Source: Lachnospiraceae bacterium UBA3282
GTDB taxonomy: Bacteria > Bacillota > Clostridia > Lachnospirales > Lachnospiraceae
DNA: 11,109 nucleotides
Assembly: GCA_002361735.1 (NCBI GenBank)
Contig: DETS01000077.1
Coordinates: forward strand, 1 to 11,109
Direction: 5' to 3'
Shown here one piece after another: positions 1 to 7,859 of this stretch. Position numbers and translations under genes: made by a program. The notes beneath the pieces were generated by a model that worked only from the letters and a program-made list of their open reading frames with translations, made no database searches and was not told the origin of the DNA. Every line of letters begins with the position of its first letter. The stretch's first letter is position 1.

Positions 1-194
1 CCCGTCTCCTTAAAGCGGTCGTCCATCTGTCTCTGAATCAGCTCCCAGATCGCATAGCCCGCCGGCTTAAACACCATGCAGCCTTTGATGCTGGTATAAT
101 CCAAAAGCTCCGCCTTCTTTACTACATCCGTGTACCACTGCGCGAAATCGTCCTCCATCGCCGTGATCGCTTCCACTAACTTTTTGTCCGCCAT
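1..194 (-). CDS. proS: Prolyl-tRNA synthetase, N-terminal part (cut by window edge)
   Basis: Charges tRNA-Pro with proline in the cytoplasm. Only the first 64 complete codons are present; the gene runs off the left edge. The visible protein starts MADKKLVEAI and continues with EDDFAQWYTDVVKKAELLDY, then KGCMVFKPAGYAIWELIQ and DDRFKETG. This matches the N-terminal helix and first catalytic strand region of the short class II ProRS (type 3, archaeal/eukaryote-like, about 480 residues) common in Clostridia; the family's next motif would lie outside the window. The start at 194 follows a purine-rich ribosome binding site (GGAAAGGAAAGAGAAC) and begins exactly where family similarity begins. A consensus promoter lies about 80 bases upstream, so the gene is probably transcribed independently of the membrane genes before it. 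Identification is by recognition of the sequence, not by search. Confidence 0.9.
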   Translation of the reverse strand, partial: MADKKLVEAITAMEDDFAQWYTDVVKKAELLDYTSIKGCMVFKPAGYAIWELIQRQMDDRFKET

Positions 195-272
195 GTTCTC
201 TTTCCTTTCCGTCTTTTGACACTGCTTATACTTGTAAACAGACTCCCTATGTCGTTCGTGAAATTTCTCTTT

Positions 273-301
273 ATTCTAGCCGTGTGAGCAGATTTTGTCA
301 A
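273..301 (-). promoter_or_regulatory. Sigma-A promoter of proS
   Basis: On the minus strand there is a perfect -35 TTGACA (301-296), a 17-base spacer, and -10 TAGAAT (278-273). Transcription would begin near 266, giving a leader of about 70 bases. That is too short for a T-box, which often controls aminoacyl-tRNA synthetase genes in Firmicutes. The -35 lies 25 bases past the stop of the preceding membrane gene, and no terminator is visible between them, so read-through from the membrane operon may add to proS expression. Confidence 0.8.
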
Positions 302-326
302 CTGCCGGGACCGTTTTCCCAAGAAC

Positions 327-1898
327 TTAACTGCGGCGCAGCTGTCTTTTACTCCATATCTTATCCACGAGAAAACTGCCGCACAGGTAAACACCGTAAG
401 CCGCGCCCGGAATCAACCACAAAAAATAACTAAAACAATAGCGGGCAAAGGACTCCCATATCAATTGAAAAGCAAAACCGCCGGTCACAAAGAGCTGAAC
501 CAGTACCCAGGGACCGACTCCTCCGCCTTCCCGCAGGGTTTTAACCCCGGACACGATTGTGCCAAAATAGATCAACAGCATCAGCCCGATTGACAGCTTA
601 AAAAGTAAATTTCTGACATGGCTGTCATAAAATCTGTTGAAAGCTGCCGAATTAGGCGCATATCCCATATTCGAATCGTTCGTGCGAATCGTCCATCTTG
701 CCCCGAAAGTGGGGTCGAGCCATTGAAACTGCGTTTTTTCCAGAAAAAATCTAAGAGACCGCTCCCCCTTGGCATATTCTTTCAGGACAACGCCGATGCG
801 CTGCATCGCATCCCGATTCGCCGCCTTCCCGTCACGATCGTTTTCCTCGTATATCCTTGCATTAGCGCCATCCTGGCTTCCCGGTCCGGCGTTTACTCCC
901 GTTGACGTCAATCCCATATAAATCGTACAGCTTAACGGCACGGGCGAGGTATTTGGATCCGCCCCCGTGATCCCCTCATAGGTCACATCGACGACTTTCA
1001 TCACCAAACCCAGCGTCAAAGCCGCAATGACCGCCGCCAGCAGATTCCTGCGCATATTCGCCTTTCCACCGCATAAAAACAGATAAAGGATGGCTGCCAA
1101 AAGTCCCACTGCTGCCGATTGATGCGAGATCATCGCGATCGCAAAAGCAATGGCAAGCAAAAACGCATACCGCAGCCTGCCGGTCTCCTGCAGCAGAATG
1201 GTTCCGCAGATCCCTAAGGAAACAAAGGCTGCCGAGAGCAGTGTCCCATAAAGATACGCCGTATATACGATCACGGGATAAAACAAAAGCAGCAGCACCG
1301 CCGTGAGCGCATTGACCAACGGATTCCGATAAAGCAGCGCCGCCCCTTTGCAGAGACAGACATAGAGCAGCAGCGCCGCCGCCAGATTCAAAAGGCGGAA
1401 TGCATAAAAATGCTCCCCAAACACACGAATCGCCCCTGCCATCAACAGCGCCATTCCCCGGTTTCTGGCATAATACGCAAAATAACCGGTATCAAAAGGC
1501 TCTTTCACAACCCCCGCAATGCGCCTGGCTTCCAGCCAGATATCCCTTTGATCATTGATCGGACCGCTGTCATAGAAAAAAATCCAAAAAGCGCCCGCTA
1601 TCAGCAGTGCAACACCGCAGAGCCAAAATACAACTCTGTTTAATGTAACATATGCCGCCTCATCCTTGAAAAGTCTTTTCAAAACAAAACCTATCAAAGC
1701 TATGCCGCACACGGCGAGTACTACCATGGCTAAATAGAGATAAGGCGTATGCCATACGATCGTTTTTTTATGATCATAATCATAGATATCCGTTTTACAA
1801 TGCAGCCCGATCGCCATACAGAAAAGAGTTCCCGTAATCAAAAGGAAAACTGCCGAGACCAGATAATGCAGCCTGCATATTCCTTTTACTCTATCCAT
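327..1898 (-). CDS. GT-C fold membrane glycosyltransferase-like protein (GT39/PMT-like)
   Basis: A 523-residue polytopic protein with roughly ten or more membrane segments (e.g. about 12-32, 52-73, 88-108, 167-188, 197-217, 244-272, 286-303, 431-450, 463-480, 488-512). After the third segment comes an acidic outer-loop motif, DSGPINDQRDIW (110-121), in the position of the catalytic Asp loop of GT-C enzymes such as PMT and ArnT. A GYFAYYARNRG stretch (138-148) and a C-terminal WESFARYCFSYFLWLIP segment also resemble this class. GT-C enzymes transfer a sugar from a polyprenyl-phosphate donor on the outer face of the membrane; the acceptor here is unknown. The reading frame is open for 50 more codons upstream, but those lie inside the preceding gene. 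The start MDRVKG at 1898 has AAAGGGGGAAAG just before it and overlaps the end of the upstream gene by 8 bases, so translation is probably coupled. GT class is an inference from motif and topology. Confidence 0.72.
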   Translation of the reverse strand: MDRVKGICRLHYLVSAVFLLITGTLFCMAIGLHCKTDIYDYDHKKTIVWHTPYLYLAMVVLAVCGIALIGFVLKRLFKDEAAYVTLNRVVFWLCGVALLIAGAFWIFFYDSGPINDQRDIWLEARRIAGVVKEPFDTGYFAYYARNRGMALLMAGAIRVFGEHFYAFRLLNLAAALLLYVCLCKGAALLYRNPLVNALTAVLLLLFYPVIVYTAYLYGTLLSAAFVSLGICGTILLQETGRLRYAFLLAIAFAIAMISHQSAAVGLLAAILYLFLCGGKANMRRNLLAAVIAALTLGLVMKVVDVTYEGITGADPNTSPVPLSCTIYMGLTSTGVNAGPGSQDGANARIYEENDRDGKAANRDAMQRIGVVLKEYAKGERSLRFFLEKTQFQWLDPTFGARWTIRTNDSNMGYAPNSAAFNRFYDSHVRNLLFKLSIGLMLLIYFGTIVSGVKTLREGGGVGPWVLVQLFVTGGFAFQLIWESFARYCFSYFLWLIPGAAYGVYLCGSFLVDKIWSKRQLRRS

Positions 1899-4275
1899 GT
1901 GCTCTTTCCCCCTTTTTCGCGGACAGCCGCCTCTTTGCGTACTTTCCGATCTGCCACATAACCCACGCCGCAAGCGTAAACAAAGATATTGCCTCAGCGG
2001 CACGCCAATACCACGGCTCCTCGAATCGCACCAGCAAAGTACCGTCATATCCCGGCGGAACCAGGACTCTCACCTTGCCCGGCTCGGAAAGCTGTACGCT
2101 CAGTTCTTCTCGGGTTTGACTGTCATAACAACGATAGCCCCGGTAAGGCAAAAACGGGATATCAAGAGTGGTTTCTGTATCCACGGCATTTTGGCAGGTT
2201 ACAACCTGTGTTCCCCCCTGTCGTTCATCTTTTATGATAGTCAACCCTTCTCCCGCAATAGAATCCCAGTCCTCGGAAAAGTCTATCGGTGTACCTTTTG
2301 GAATATATTCTCTCGCCACCATGTTGCACGGATCCAGACTCTCCTCCCTGACATAGCGAAACGGCTCCACAGACTGTGTATAAGTATACATATAGTAGTC
2401 CGCCGACAACCAGAACGCCAGTCCGAGCAAAAACAGCGTGCCATAGGATATCTGTCGGCTCACCGTCCGATCAAGCAAAACCGCGAAGCACACCGTCAAC
2501 ACTGCCAGGAAAAAACAGGAAATCCCCAAAAAGCGCCAGGGAAATTGCAAATTACGCGTAATCATACGGAACAAACCATTCATCTGCTGAATACTGTCCC
2601 AAGGGAACCACACCGTGCTCATAAACGCTGCCAGCAAACCGAACCCCAGGCTGCCGTCGCCCAAACGGATGAGCGCCGTATTTTCCCTGCCCCGGTACAG
2701 ACGCAGCGCCACATAAAGAAAAAGAATGATCAGAAAACATCCCATTGCGTAGTTTCTCTCTCCGGGAATACCGCTTCCCTCCATTACCGTATAGGACGGT
2801 CCATATCCGACCTGAAACAGGGAAAGCATCTGGCTGATAAAAGCGCCGTGTGATCCCATTCTTCCCATCACATCCTCCGCCCAGGGAGAACTCGCATAGC
2901 CATGCAGGTAATAGTCCGCAAAAGGAAGCAAAAACCAGAAATTGACCAGAACCGTTCCTACGGCTGCCTTCACCAGTTGCAGCAGCCGACGGACGCACAG
3001 CGTCCTTTTTAACAGGATCACACAGAAAAGCCCCACAAACAGCGTCACGATCACACAGCTAATGACATGACACTGAATCAGCCCGGTGTAGCCAATCAAC
3101 AACCAAAGCCAGCCGCCTTTTGATTTCTCATCCTCGGTGTTCCTGTAAATCTGACATAATCCATAAAAGATTAAGGGAATAAAGAGCATCGCCGTATATT
3201 CCCCCACAGCCGCACGCATATAAATGCAGACAAGGCGGTACGGCGCCAGCACATAGGCGATACTACCCAGCAGCGCCGCTTTTTTATTCTTTAAGATCCT
3301 CTCAAAACTACGATAAGCCGCGAAAGTTGTTGCGATATTGATTGCTGTCACATACATCTTATATGCGCCCTGCACCGTAAATCCGAGGATTCGCAGCAAT
3401 GCAGGCAGATACAGCCATGCCTCCCCGTAAAGCACTGCGGAGGCATAGCCATACCCGTTATTCCAGTAGGGAGATACCCTGTTGGGAAACTGCCCTGCCA
3501 ACAGGGAAGTCTTGATCGCTTCGATCCGATTCAGATGAAAGGGCAGATCGTCCCCTGCCATCATGAAAAAACTAAGCAGCGGCGTACAGGAACACATCAC
3601 CAGACATACCAGCGCCATCGTAATCAGCCGCGCCTCCCGCTTATGCTCTTTCGGCGTCCTTTGATATCCAAGCAAAATCCCGTCCGCCAGCAGGAAAAAC
3701 ACGAGCATATAAAAAAGCAGGATATTCTTCCAGGCATTTGTTTCTTGAATGGTGACGCTTTCCAAAAACAGATACCCTTTTCCGCTGTAGTTTGCATGCA
3801 CTTGGTATTCCCTGACTGTCGTAGGCGCAAAGAAGGAATACTTCAACTCGTGTTTCTTCTGCGGCAGCCTGTTACCCTGTGTTCCCGCCACCACCGAGTA
3901 GGTCGAATACTTTTCATTGGCGGAATATTTGTTATTAAAATCATCCGTAGAATAAACGATGGTCACCTCGTAGCTTCCCCTCGGCAGATCCGTGTAAGGA
4001 GTCGTGATATAGAGGTATTTCGGATCAACGGAATCATCCGTGATCAATGATTGATCCAGATAGCACCCCAGACCGTAATCTTCCGAATAATCCAAATATG
4101 TGCAGAACTCTCCCGTCAGATCCCGCCCCGCAAACACATACTGATGAAGCGGGAAAAAATAAGGTACGATGCACAAAAGAAAAAGCGCCAGTTCGACTGC
4201 CAAAATGCGCTTCCATATGGATGTGCTCTTAATAGCTGTCAGCCATTTGGATAAAAAAGTATGATCGTTTTTCAT
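1891..4275 (-). CDS. PTPS_related / YfhO-like polytopic membrane protein
   Basis: A 794-residue membrane protein. Membrane segment at about 24-42, then an extracytoplasmic beta-rich domain (about 50-180), further segments at 184-203 and 216-238, and then the motif GDDLPFHLNRIEAIK (241-255), followed by PYWNNGYGYASAVLYGEAWLYLPAL. This layout matches the family called 'membrane protein, 6-pyruvoyl-tetrahydropterin synthase-related' (Pfam PTPS_related); that name reflects an old similarity and does not indicate pterin chemistry. The paired Asp after an early membrane helix resembles the catalytic loop of GT-C glycosyltransferases, so an outer-face sugar transferase is plausible but unproven. A second outer domain (about 640-765) precedes a final helix and a basic tail (KYAKRRLSAKKGER). 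The start codon overlaps the stop of the upstream ligase-like gene as ATGA, and its end overlaps the next gene by 8 bases, so all three membrane genes are one translationally coupled unit. Confidence 0.75.
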   Translation of the reverse strand: MKNDHTFLSKWLTAIKSTSIWKRILAVELALFLLCIVPYFFPLHQYVFAGRDLTGEFCTYLDYSEDYGLGCYLDQSLITDDSVDPKYLYITTPYTDLPRGSYEVTIVYSTDDFNNKYSANEKYSTYSVVAGTQGNRLPQKKHELKYSFFAPTTVREYQVHANYSGKGYLFLESVTIQETNAWKNILLFYMLVFFLLADGILLGYQRTPKEHKREARLITMALVCLVMCSCTPLLSFFMMAGDDLPFHLNRIEAIKTSLLAGQFPNRVSPYWNNGYGYASAVLYGEAWLYLPALLRILGFTVQGAYKMYVTAINIATTFAAYRSFERILKNKKAALLGSIAYVLAPYRLVCIYMRAAVGEYTAMLFIPLIFYGLCQIYRNTEDEKSKGGWLWLLIGYTGLIQCHVISCVIVTLFVGLFCVILLKRTLCVRRLLQLVKAAVGTVLVNFWFLLPFADYYLHGYASSPWAEDVMGRMGSHGAFISQMLSLFQVGYGPSYTVMEGSGIPGERNYAMGCFLIILFLYVALRLYRGRENTALIRLGDGSLGFGLLAAFMSTVWFPWDSIQQMNGLFRMITRNLQFPWRFLGISCFFLAVLTVCFAVLLDRTVSRQISYGTLFLLGLAFWLSADYYMYTYTQSVEPFRYVREESLDPCNMVAREYIPKGTPIDFSEDWDSIAGEGLTIIKDERQGGTQVVTCQNAVDTETTLDIPFLPYRGYRCYDSQTREELSVQLSEPGKVRVLVPPGYDGTLLVRFEEPWYWRAAEAISLFTLAAWVMWQIGKYAKRRLSAKKGERAHG

Positions 4276-5867
4276 CTCTGCCTCCGTGTTTCACCTTTTG
4301 TTCTCATATATTCCCCCATCCCCAGCATCAAAAACACAAAGGGCGTACAGCAGACCTGCTGATAGCAGAAAAAATTATACGCCATGTAAGATACCGCGGC
4401 AGCGGCAGCTGCCGCAAGCAAATAGTCCTGCCGCCACGCCTTCAGAAAACTCCTGATCGCCGTGACAAAGATACCAATATAGGACACGGCTCCCAAAATA
4501 CCGACATTGACCAAGGCAGTCATCCACTCGTTATGCGCGTTGGTGAGCATCTTATCCCCCCAAAGCAGTTTGACATCCTCCCCGTGCACCGCCATCGTAT
4601 AGCTGCCAAAACAATCGGGTCCCACGCCAAACAGCTTATGTAACAGGCTCTCGCCCGCAAAAACCCTCACGGCAAAGCTCCAGATCCTTCCCCTGCCGTT
4701 GCCCCAGGTGTCATTCCAGTTAAAATAAGACACTGCACTCAGCGTCTCGCCAACTTTTCCCGAAAAAACGCCCTTCGTCTGCAAAACGATCAGCCCCGCC
4801 ATGGCGAATACTGCCGCCACCGCCAAACTCACCGCCGCATATTTCACCCGGCGCAGGCGTACAGCCGAATAAGGTCGGTTCCTCCTCAGATACAGAAAAA
4901 TATCCAATACTATGCAAAATCCCAAGAGCACCCAGGTACTCTTCCCTTCCAACATGATGCTTGTGACAAAATCATATTCAAGATCAGGGTTAGGATGGAT
5001 GCGCATCAAAAAAAACATCACCTTTCCCGCCGCAAAAAAGAGGGTACAGGCTTCCGCAAATCGCCCCACCAGCACACGACTGTCCAGGCAAAGCAGAAAA
5101 AAGACGAGCATAAATGCTGCCAACGCGAAATAGGCACTGTCGCTGTTCTGCGTCACAAGGGAGGCAAAACCCACTGTCATGTAGATGCCGCCCAAAATCC
5201 GCCACATTTTTTTCTCCGCAAACAGAAACGCCGCCATCCCTACCGGCAGCGCCACTGCCAGATAACTTCCGTACCAGGACGCCTGCCCCATCGTGGAAAG
5301 AAACTGTGCCATCTGGCTGCCCTGAAGCCCCTCGTAAAATCCAATCGGATCGATCATCATGCGATGCAAAATGCCAATCAAAAACACGATAAACGCCGAG
5401 CCGCAAAATACCACCGCAATCACCCGGCTATAGCGTCCAAACCGGGACATGGCAAAATAGATGAGCACAAAACTAAGCTGTGACATCCAGCCCATATTCC
5501 ATCCAAAGCTCCCCCAAAGGGCATCTTCATAAAATCCTCCTGAAATCACCGCTACCGTAGAAAACAGCAGATACGCAAATACAAACCCATCCGTGACAGA
5601 CAGCCGCCAGGGCTTTTTGGCATATAAAAACTGGATGAAACAGCAGATCCCCATCATCAAAAACAGAGCAAAGCCGATGACCATGACTGTCCTATACGCC
5701 TCAAATTTCGCATTGCCGATTTGATGATATCCATCTTTCGCATAAAAAGAAACGGCAATGCACATAGCAATCATCGTGGCAGCAAGTACATACTCCATTG
5801 CCGGCGCAACGATCACCCACTCTGAAACCGCAGAAAGGGGCTTCGTCTTTTTCATTTTATTGCTCAT
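4272..5867 (-). CDS. O-antigen ligase / Wzy polymerase family membrane protein
   Basis: A 531-residue polytopic protein. The C-terminal half carries the family's signature (Wzy_C): an outer loop with NWNDTWGNGRGRIWSFAVR (383-401), FGVGPDCFGSY (413-423), then LTNAHNEWMTALVNVGILGA (441-460), with Arg392/394 and His445 in the places of the conserved Arg and His of WaaL/Wzy proteins. Members join or polymerise lipid-linked glycans on the outer face of the membrane; substrate cannot be read from sequence. About twelve membrane segments are visible, and a run of eight Ala (485-492) lies in one. The frame is open upstream to an ATG at 5933 inside the previous gene, but that codon has no ribosome binding site. 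The chosen start MSNKMKK at 5867 is preceded by AGGAAAGGG at good spacing. It sits 50 bases after the AI-2E-type gene and overlaps the next gene by 4 bases. Confidence 0.8.
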   Translation of the reverse strand: MSNKMKKTKPLSAVSEWVIVAPAMEYVLAATMIAMCIAVSFYAKDGYHQIGNAKFEAYRTVMVIGFALFLMMGICCFIQFLYAKKPWRLSVTDGFVFAYLLFSTVAVISGGFYEDALWGSFGWNMGWMSQLSFVLIYFAMSRFGRYSRVIAVVFCGSAFIVFLIGILHRMMIDPIGFYEGLQGSQMAQFLSTMGQASWYGSYLAVALPVGMAAFLFAEKKMWRILGGIYMTVGFASLVTQNSDSAYFALAAFMLVFFLLCLDSRVLVGRFAEACTLFFAAGKVMFFLMRIHPNPDLEYDFVTSIMLEGKSTWVLLGFCIVLDIFLYLRRNRPYSAVRLRRVKYAAVSLAVAAVFAMAGLIVLQTKGVFSGKVGETLSAVSYFNWNDTWGNGRGRIWSFAVRVFAGESLLHKLFGVGPDCFGSYTMAVHGEDVKLLWGDKMLTNAHNEWMTALVNVGILGAVSYIGIFVTAIRSFLKAWRQDYLLAAAAAAAVSYMAYNFFCYQQVCCTPFVFLMLGMGEYMRTKGETRRQR

Positions 5868-5917
5868 ATGTCGTTTCCCTTTCCTGTTTCCCGCATCAAC
5901 CGTTTTCCCTACGGCTT

Positions 5918-6988
5918 CTATCTTACCGCACATTCCGAGGATTCGTCAATTTTTTGCTCCGATTTCTCTTTCTTTTTTAAAATCTCACAGACTACGATCA
6001 ACGCAAGCGGCCCTTTCACGATTCCACCCACACCGAACAGCTTCACCCCCGCATAGACCGCAAAAAGGATATAGATTGGCGAAATCCCCATTTTATTCCC
6101 GATCAAACGCGGTTCCAGCAGTTCGCGCACCAGGATACAAACCCCATAGAGAGCAAGGCACACTGCCATCCTGCCGTACTGACCGTTCAAAAGCTGCCAG
6201 ACCGAAAGCGGCACCAGCACGATCCCCGTGCCGATAAAGGGCAGCATATCCAGAAATCCCGCCAAAATACCGAAAAAAACACCTCCCTCCACTCCTGCCA
6301 GGCTTAAGGTAATGCCCGCAAGCGCGGCAATGATGACCAGAATCACCCCCTGTGCTTTGAGAAACGTTGTGATATAAGAGAGCACCCCTTCAAAAGCTTT
6401 CCATAAGAAAGAGACACTCTCCTCGCCTTTGAGCCAGTCCACCATCCCCGTATAGTCTTTTTCCAACAAAAAGACCGCAATGCAGGTAATTGCCAGAAAT
6501 CCAATCGTCGAGAGCAGCCCCTTGAAACAACTGTAAGAGGAGGAAAGAAGCTGCGGCGCCACCTGAATCTGCACATTCTCCATAATGACGTTCATCTGCT
6601 CAATGATATATGTCTCGATCCTTTCTCCCTCCCAGCCGAATTTGCCGTCCAGCTGACAGCAGCAGTTGTGAAAAAAAGCCTCCACCTGCTGTTCCACCCG
6701 TCTGCAAAATGCAGGCAGCCCCTGCAGCTGCCCGATCCCGATGGAAAATGCCGCCCAAAGCCCCACGCAAAGAAGCAGTAAAAAAGGCAGTATGACTCCC
6801 ACCGCCAGATATTTTTTCCGCACGGGTATCCTTCTCTGCACCCGTTCCAATGTAGGATAAAGTAACGTGATCAGCACAAAGGCCAAAAGAAAAGGCGCCG
6901 CCAACCCGAACAGATAACGGAAAAAGAACCACACGAGCGCGGTGACGGCACAAGCTTTTATGAGTTTATTTTTGAAAAAAGCATCCAT
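5918..6988 (-). CDS. AI-2E family / YtvI-like membrane protein
   Basis: A 356-residue member of the AI-2E transporter superfamily (TqsA, PerM, YtvI, YueF; PF01594), whose members include an autoinducer-2 exporter, Na+/H+ antiporters and sporulation proteins. Layout is typical: two close N-terminal helices (about 13-45), a third at 60-84, a soluble coil-rich stretch (90-150), and then C-terminal helices holding the family block FFGILAGFLDMLPFIGTGIV (238-257), REL-LEPRLIGNKMGISPI (288-304) and LFGVGGIVKGPLAL (317-330). A charged, Lys/Glu-rich tail follows. The actual substrate is unknown; AI-2 export should not be assumed. The start ATG at 6988 lacks a clear ribosome binding site, but only 20 bases separate it from the rluA-type stop, so translation may depend on the ribosomes finishing upstream. 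No closer in-frame start with a better site was seen. Confidence 0.85.
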   Translation of the reverse strand: MDAFFKNKLIKACAVTALVWFFFRYLFGLAAPFLLAFVLITLLYPTLERVQRRIPVRKKYLAVGVILPFLLLLCVGLWAAFSIGIGQLQGLPAFCRRVEQQVEAFFHNCCCQLDGKFGWEGERIETYIIEQMNVIMENVQIQVAPQLLSSSYSCFKGLLSTIGFLAITCIAVFLLEKDYTGMVDWLKGEESVSFLWKAFEGVLSYITTFLKAQGVILVIIAALAGITLSLAGVEGGVFFGILAGFLDMLPFIGTGIVLVPLSVWQLLNGQYGRMAVCLALYGVCILVRELLEPRLIGNKMGISPIYILFAVYAGVKLFGVGGIVKGPLALIVVCEILKKKEKSEQKIDESSECAVR

Positions 6989-7008
6989 GCTTTTAGTATG
7001 TAACTTTT

Positions 7009-7695
7009 TTAAGATATGATTCCCCGAAACGCCGCTCCCTCGGGCTTTCTTTCAAACTGCATCCTCTCCTTTGTCTGCGGATGGATAAAAGACAGTCTGT
7101 ACGCGCAAAGCGCCACATCACGAATCCCCAAACTCTCGGACATAGCGATTGCCTCCTTGGGGGCATATTTGCGGTCTCCCAGCAGGGGCATCCCCGCGTT
7201 TGCCATCTGTACGCGGATCTGGTGATGACGGCCCGTGTAAAGGCGAATTTTTACAATTTTCGGCAATTCTTCCCGCAGGATTTCATAGGAGAGCCGCGCT
7301 TCCTTGGCTCCCTTCACCTCCGACGGCACAACGCGGGAAGTATTTGTCTTTCCGTCCTTGAGCAGACAGTCTGTGAGGATGCCGCTGCCATCCGCTGCAT
7401 CTTCCCCGCGCAGATCGCAGACAAGGGCCAGATATTCCTTTTCCATCTCATCCCCTGCTGCCTGGGCGCTTAAGGCTGCCGCTGCCGCCTGCTGCTTGGC
7501 AAAGACCAGAATGCCCTCCACAGGCTGGTCGAGACGGTGGACGACGTAAATCCGCGCCCGGCTCCGCGCCAGATAATTTTCCATTTCGCTCACCATATCC
7601 GCCTGTCCGATGCGGGCAGTCTGAGTCGCGATTCCGGCGGGTTTGTGGCAGACCAGGATGTAGTTGTCCTCGTAGAGGATTCTGTTCTCAAACAT
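7009..7695 (-). CDS. RluA-family RNA pseudouridine synthase
   Basis: Isomerises specific uridines to pseudouridine in rRNA or tRNA. The 228-residue protein contains the RluA catalytic motif HRLDQPVEGILVFAK (53-67) with the nucleophile Asp56, the YLALV block (88-92), LYTGRHHQIRVQMA (152-165) and LLGDRKY (171-177). No S4 RNA-binding domain precedes the catalytic domain, so it is a compact type, and the target position cannot be assigned. The open frame begins 17 codons earlier at 7746, but the start MFENRILYED at 7695 is preferred: it has AGAGGT four bases upstream, family similarity begins there, and the extra codons are made by a perfect hairpin. The AI-2E-type gene follows 20 bases downstream, suggesting a shared transcript. 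Confidence 0.88.
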   Translation of the reverse strand: MFENRILYEDNYILVCHKPAGIATQTARIGQADMVSEMENYLARSRARIYVVHRLDQPVEGILVFAKQQAAAAALSAQAAGDEMEKEYLALVCDLRGEDAADGSGILTDCLLKDGKTNTSRVVPSEVKGAKEARLSYEILREELPKIVKIRLYTGRHHQIRVQMANAGMPLLGDRKYAPKEAIAMSESLGIRDVALCAYRLSFIHPQTKERMQFERKPEGAAFRGIIS

Positions 7696-7699
7696 AGTT

Positions 7700-7705
7700 A
7701 CCTCT
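7700..7705 (-). promoter_or_regulatory. Ribosome binding site that decides the RluA-type start
   Basis: AGAGGT on the minus strand, four bases before the ATG at 7695. The alternative start at 7746 has no comparable site (preceding bases are GCCCGTAC), so the shorter protein is favoured. Confidence 0.65.
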
Positions 7706-7723
7706 ATTCTGCAGTGCTCATTC

Positions 7724-7742
7724 GGAAAATCAAAGATTTTCC
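7724..7742. repeat. Perfect 8-bp hairpin upstream of the RluA-type gene
   Basis: GGAAAATC-AAA-GATTTTCC on the plus strand: 8-bp stem, 3-base loop, no mismatch. It lies 28 bases before the RluA-type start, in its probable 5' leader, just upstream of the ribosome binding site. No run of T follows on either strand, so it is not a canonical terminator. Confidence 0.7.
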
Positions 7743-7776
7743 TCATGTACGGGCTGTCTACACTCCGCTTCGGTCC

Positions 7777-7807
7777 GTGCTAAACAAGCGCCACTGGCGC
7801 TTAGCAC
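7777..7807. repeat. 12-bp hairpin with 4-base bulge
   Basis: GTGCTAA (7777-7783), ACAA bulge, GCGCC (7788-7792), loop ACT, then GGCGC and TTAGCAC (7796-7807) pairing back perfectly. It sits about 85 bases past the response regulator stop. No T-tract follows on either strand, so intrinsic termination is doubtful; an mRNA 3'-end stabiliser or a dispersed repeat are alternatives. Confidence 0.7.
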
Positions 7808-7859
7808 CGCCCTATCATCCGCTAATCTGCCAAAATTGTCTGCCAGCAGCCATTTTGTC

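Noticed and set aside
195..272. T-box or other riboswitch in the proS leader
   Set aside because: The leader implied by the strong promoter is only about 70 bases, too short for a T-box, and no T-box sequence or terminator is visible.
311..320. Terminator hairpin after the GT-C gene
   Set aside because: GGGA/TCCC can pair over only four bases and no T-tract follows on the minus strand.
176..394. Minus-strand open frame of 72 codons upstream of proS
   Set aside because: Covers the end of the GT-C gene and the proS promoter, overlaps proS in another frame, and has no ribosome binding site.
1897..2853. Plus-strand open frame of 318 codons
   Set aside because: It lies wholly antisense to the PTPS_related gene, is rich in His, Arg, Gln and Pro as expected of a shadow frame, and shows no domain or good ribosome binding site.
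3535..4050. Plus-strand open frame of 171 codons
   Set aside because: Antisense to the outer domain of the PTPS_related protein; low-complexity basic composition and no recognisable motif.
4995..5483. Plus-strand open frame of 162 codons
   Set aside because: Antisense to the ligase-like gene, Lys/His-rich composition of a shadow frame.
5758..6237. Plus-strand open frame of 159 codons
   Set aside because: Spans the junction of two minus-strand genes with clear family motifs; its own composition (Ser, Pro, Arg, His) is that of a shadow.
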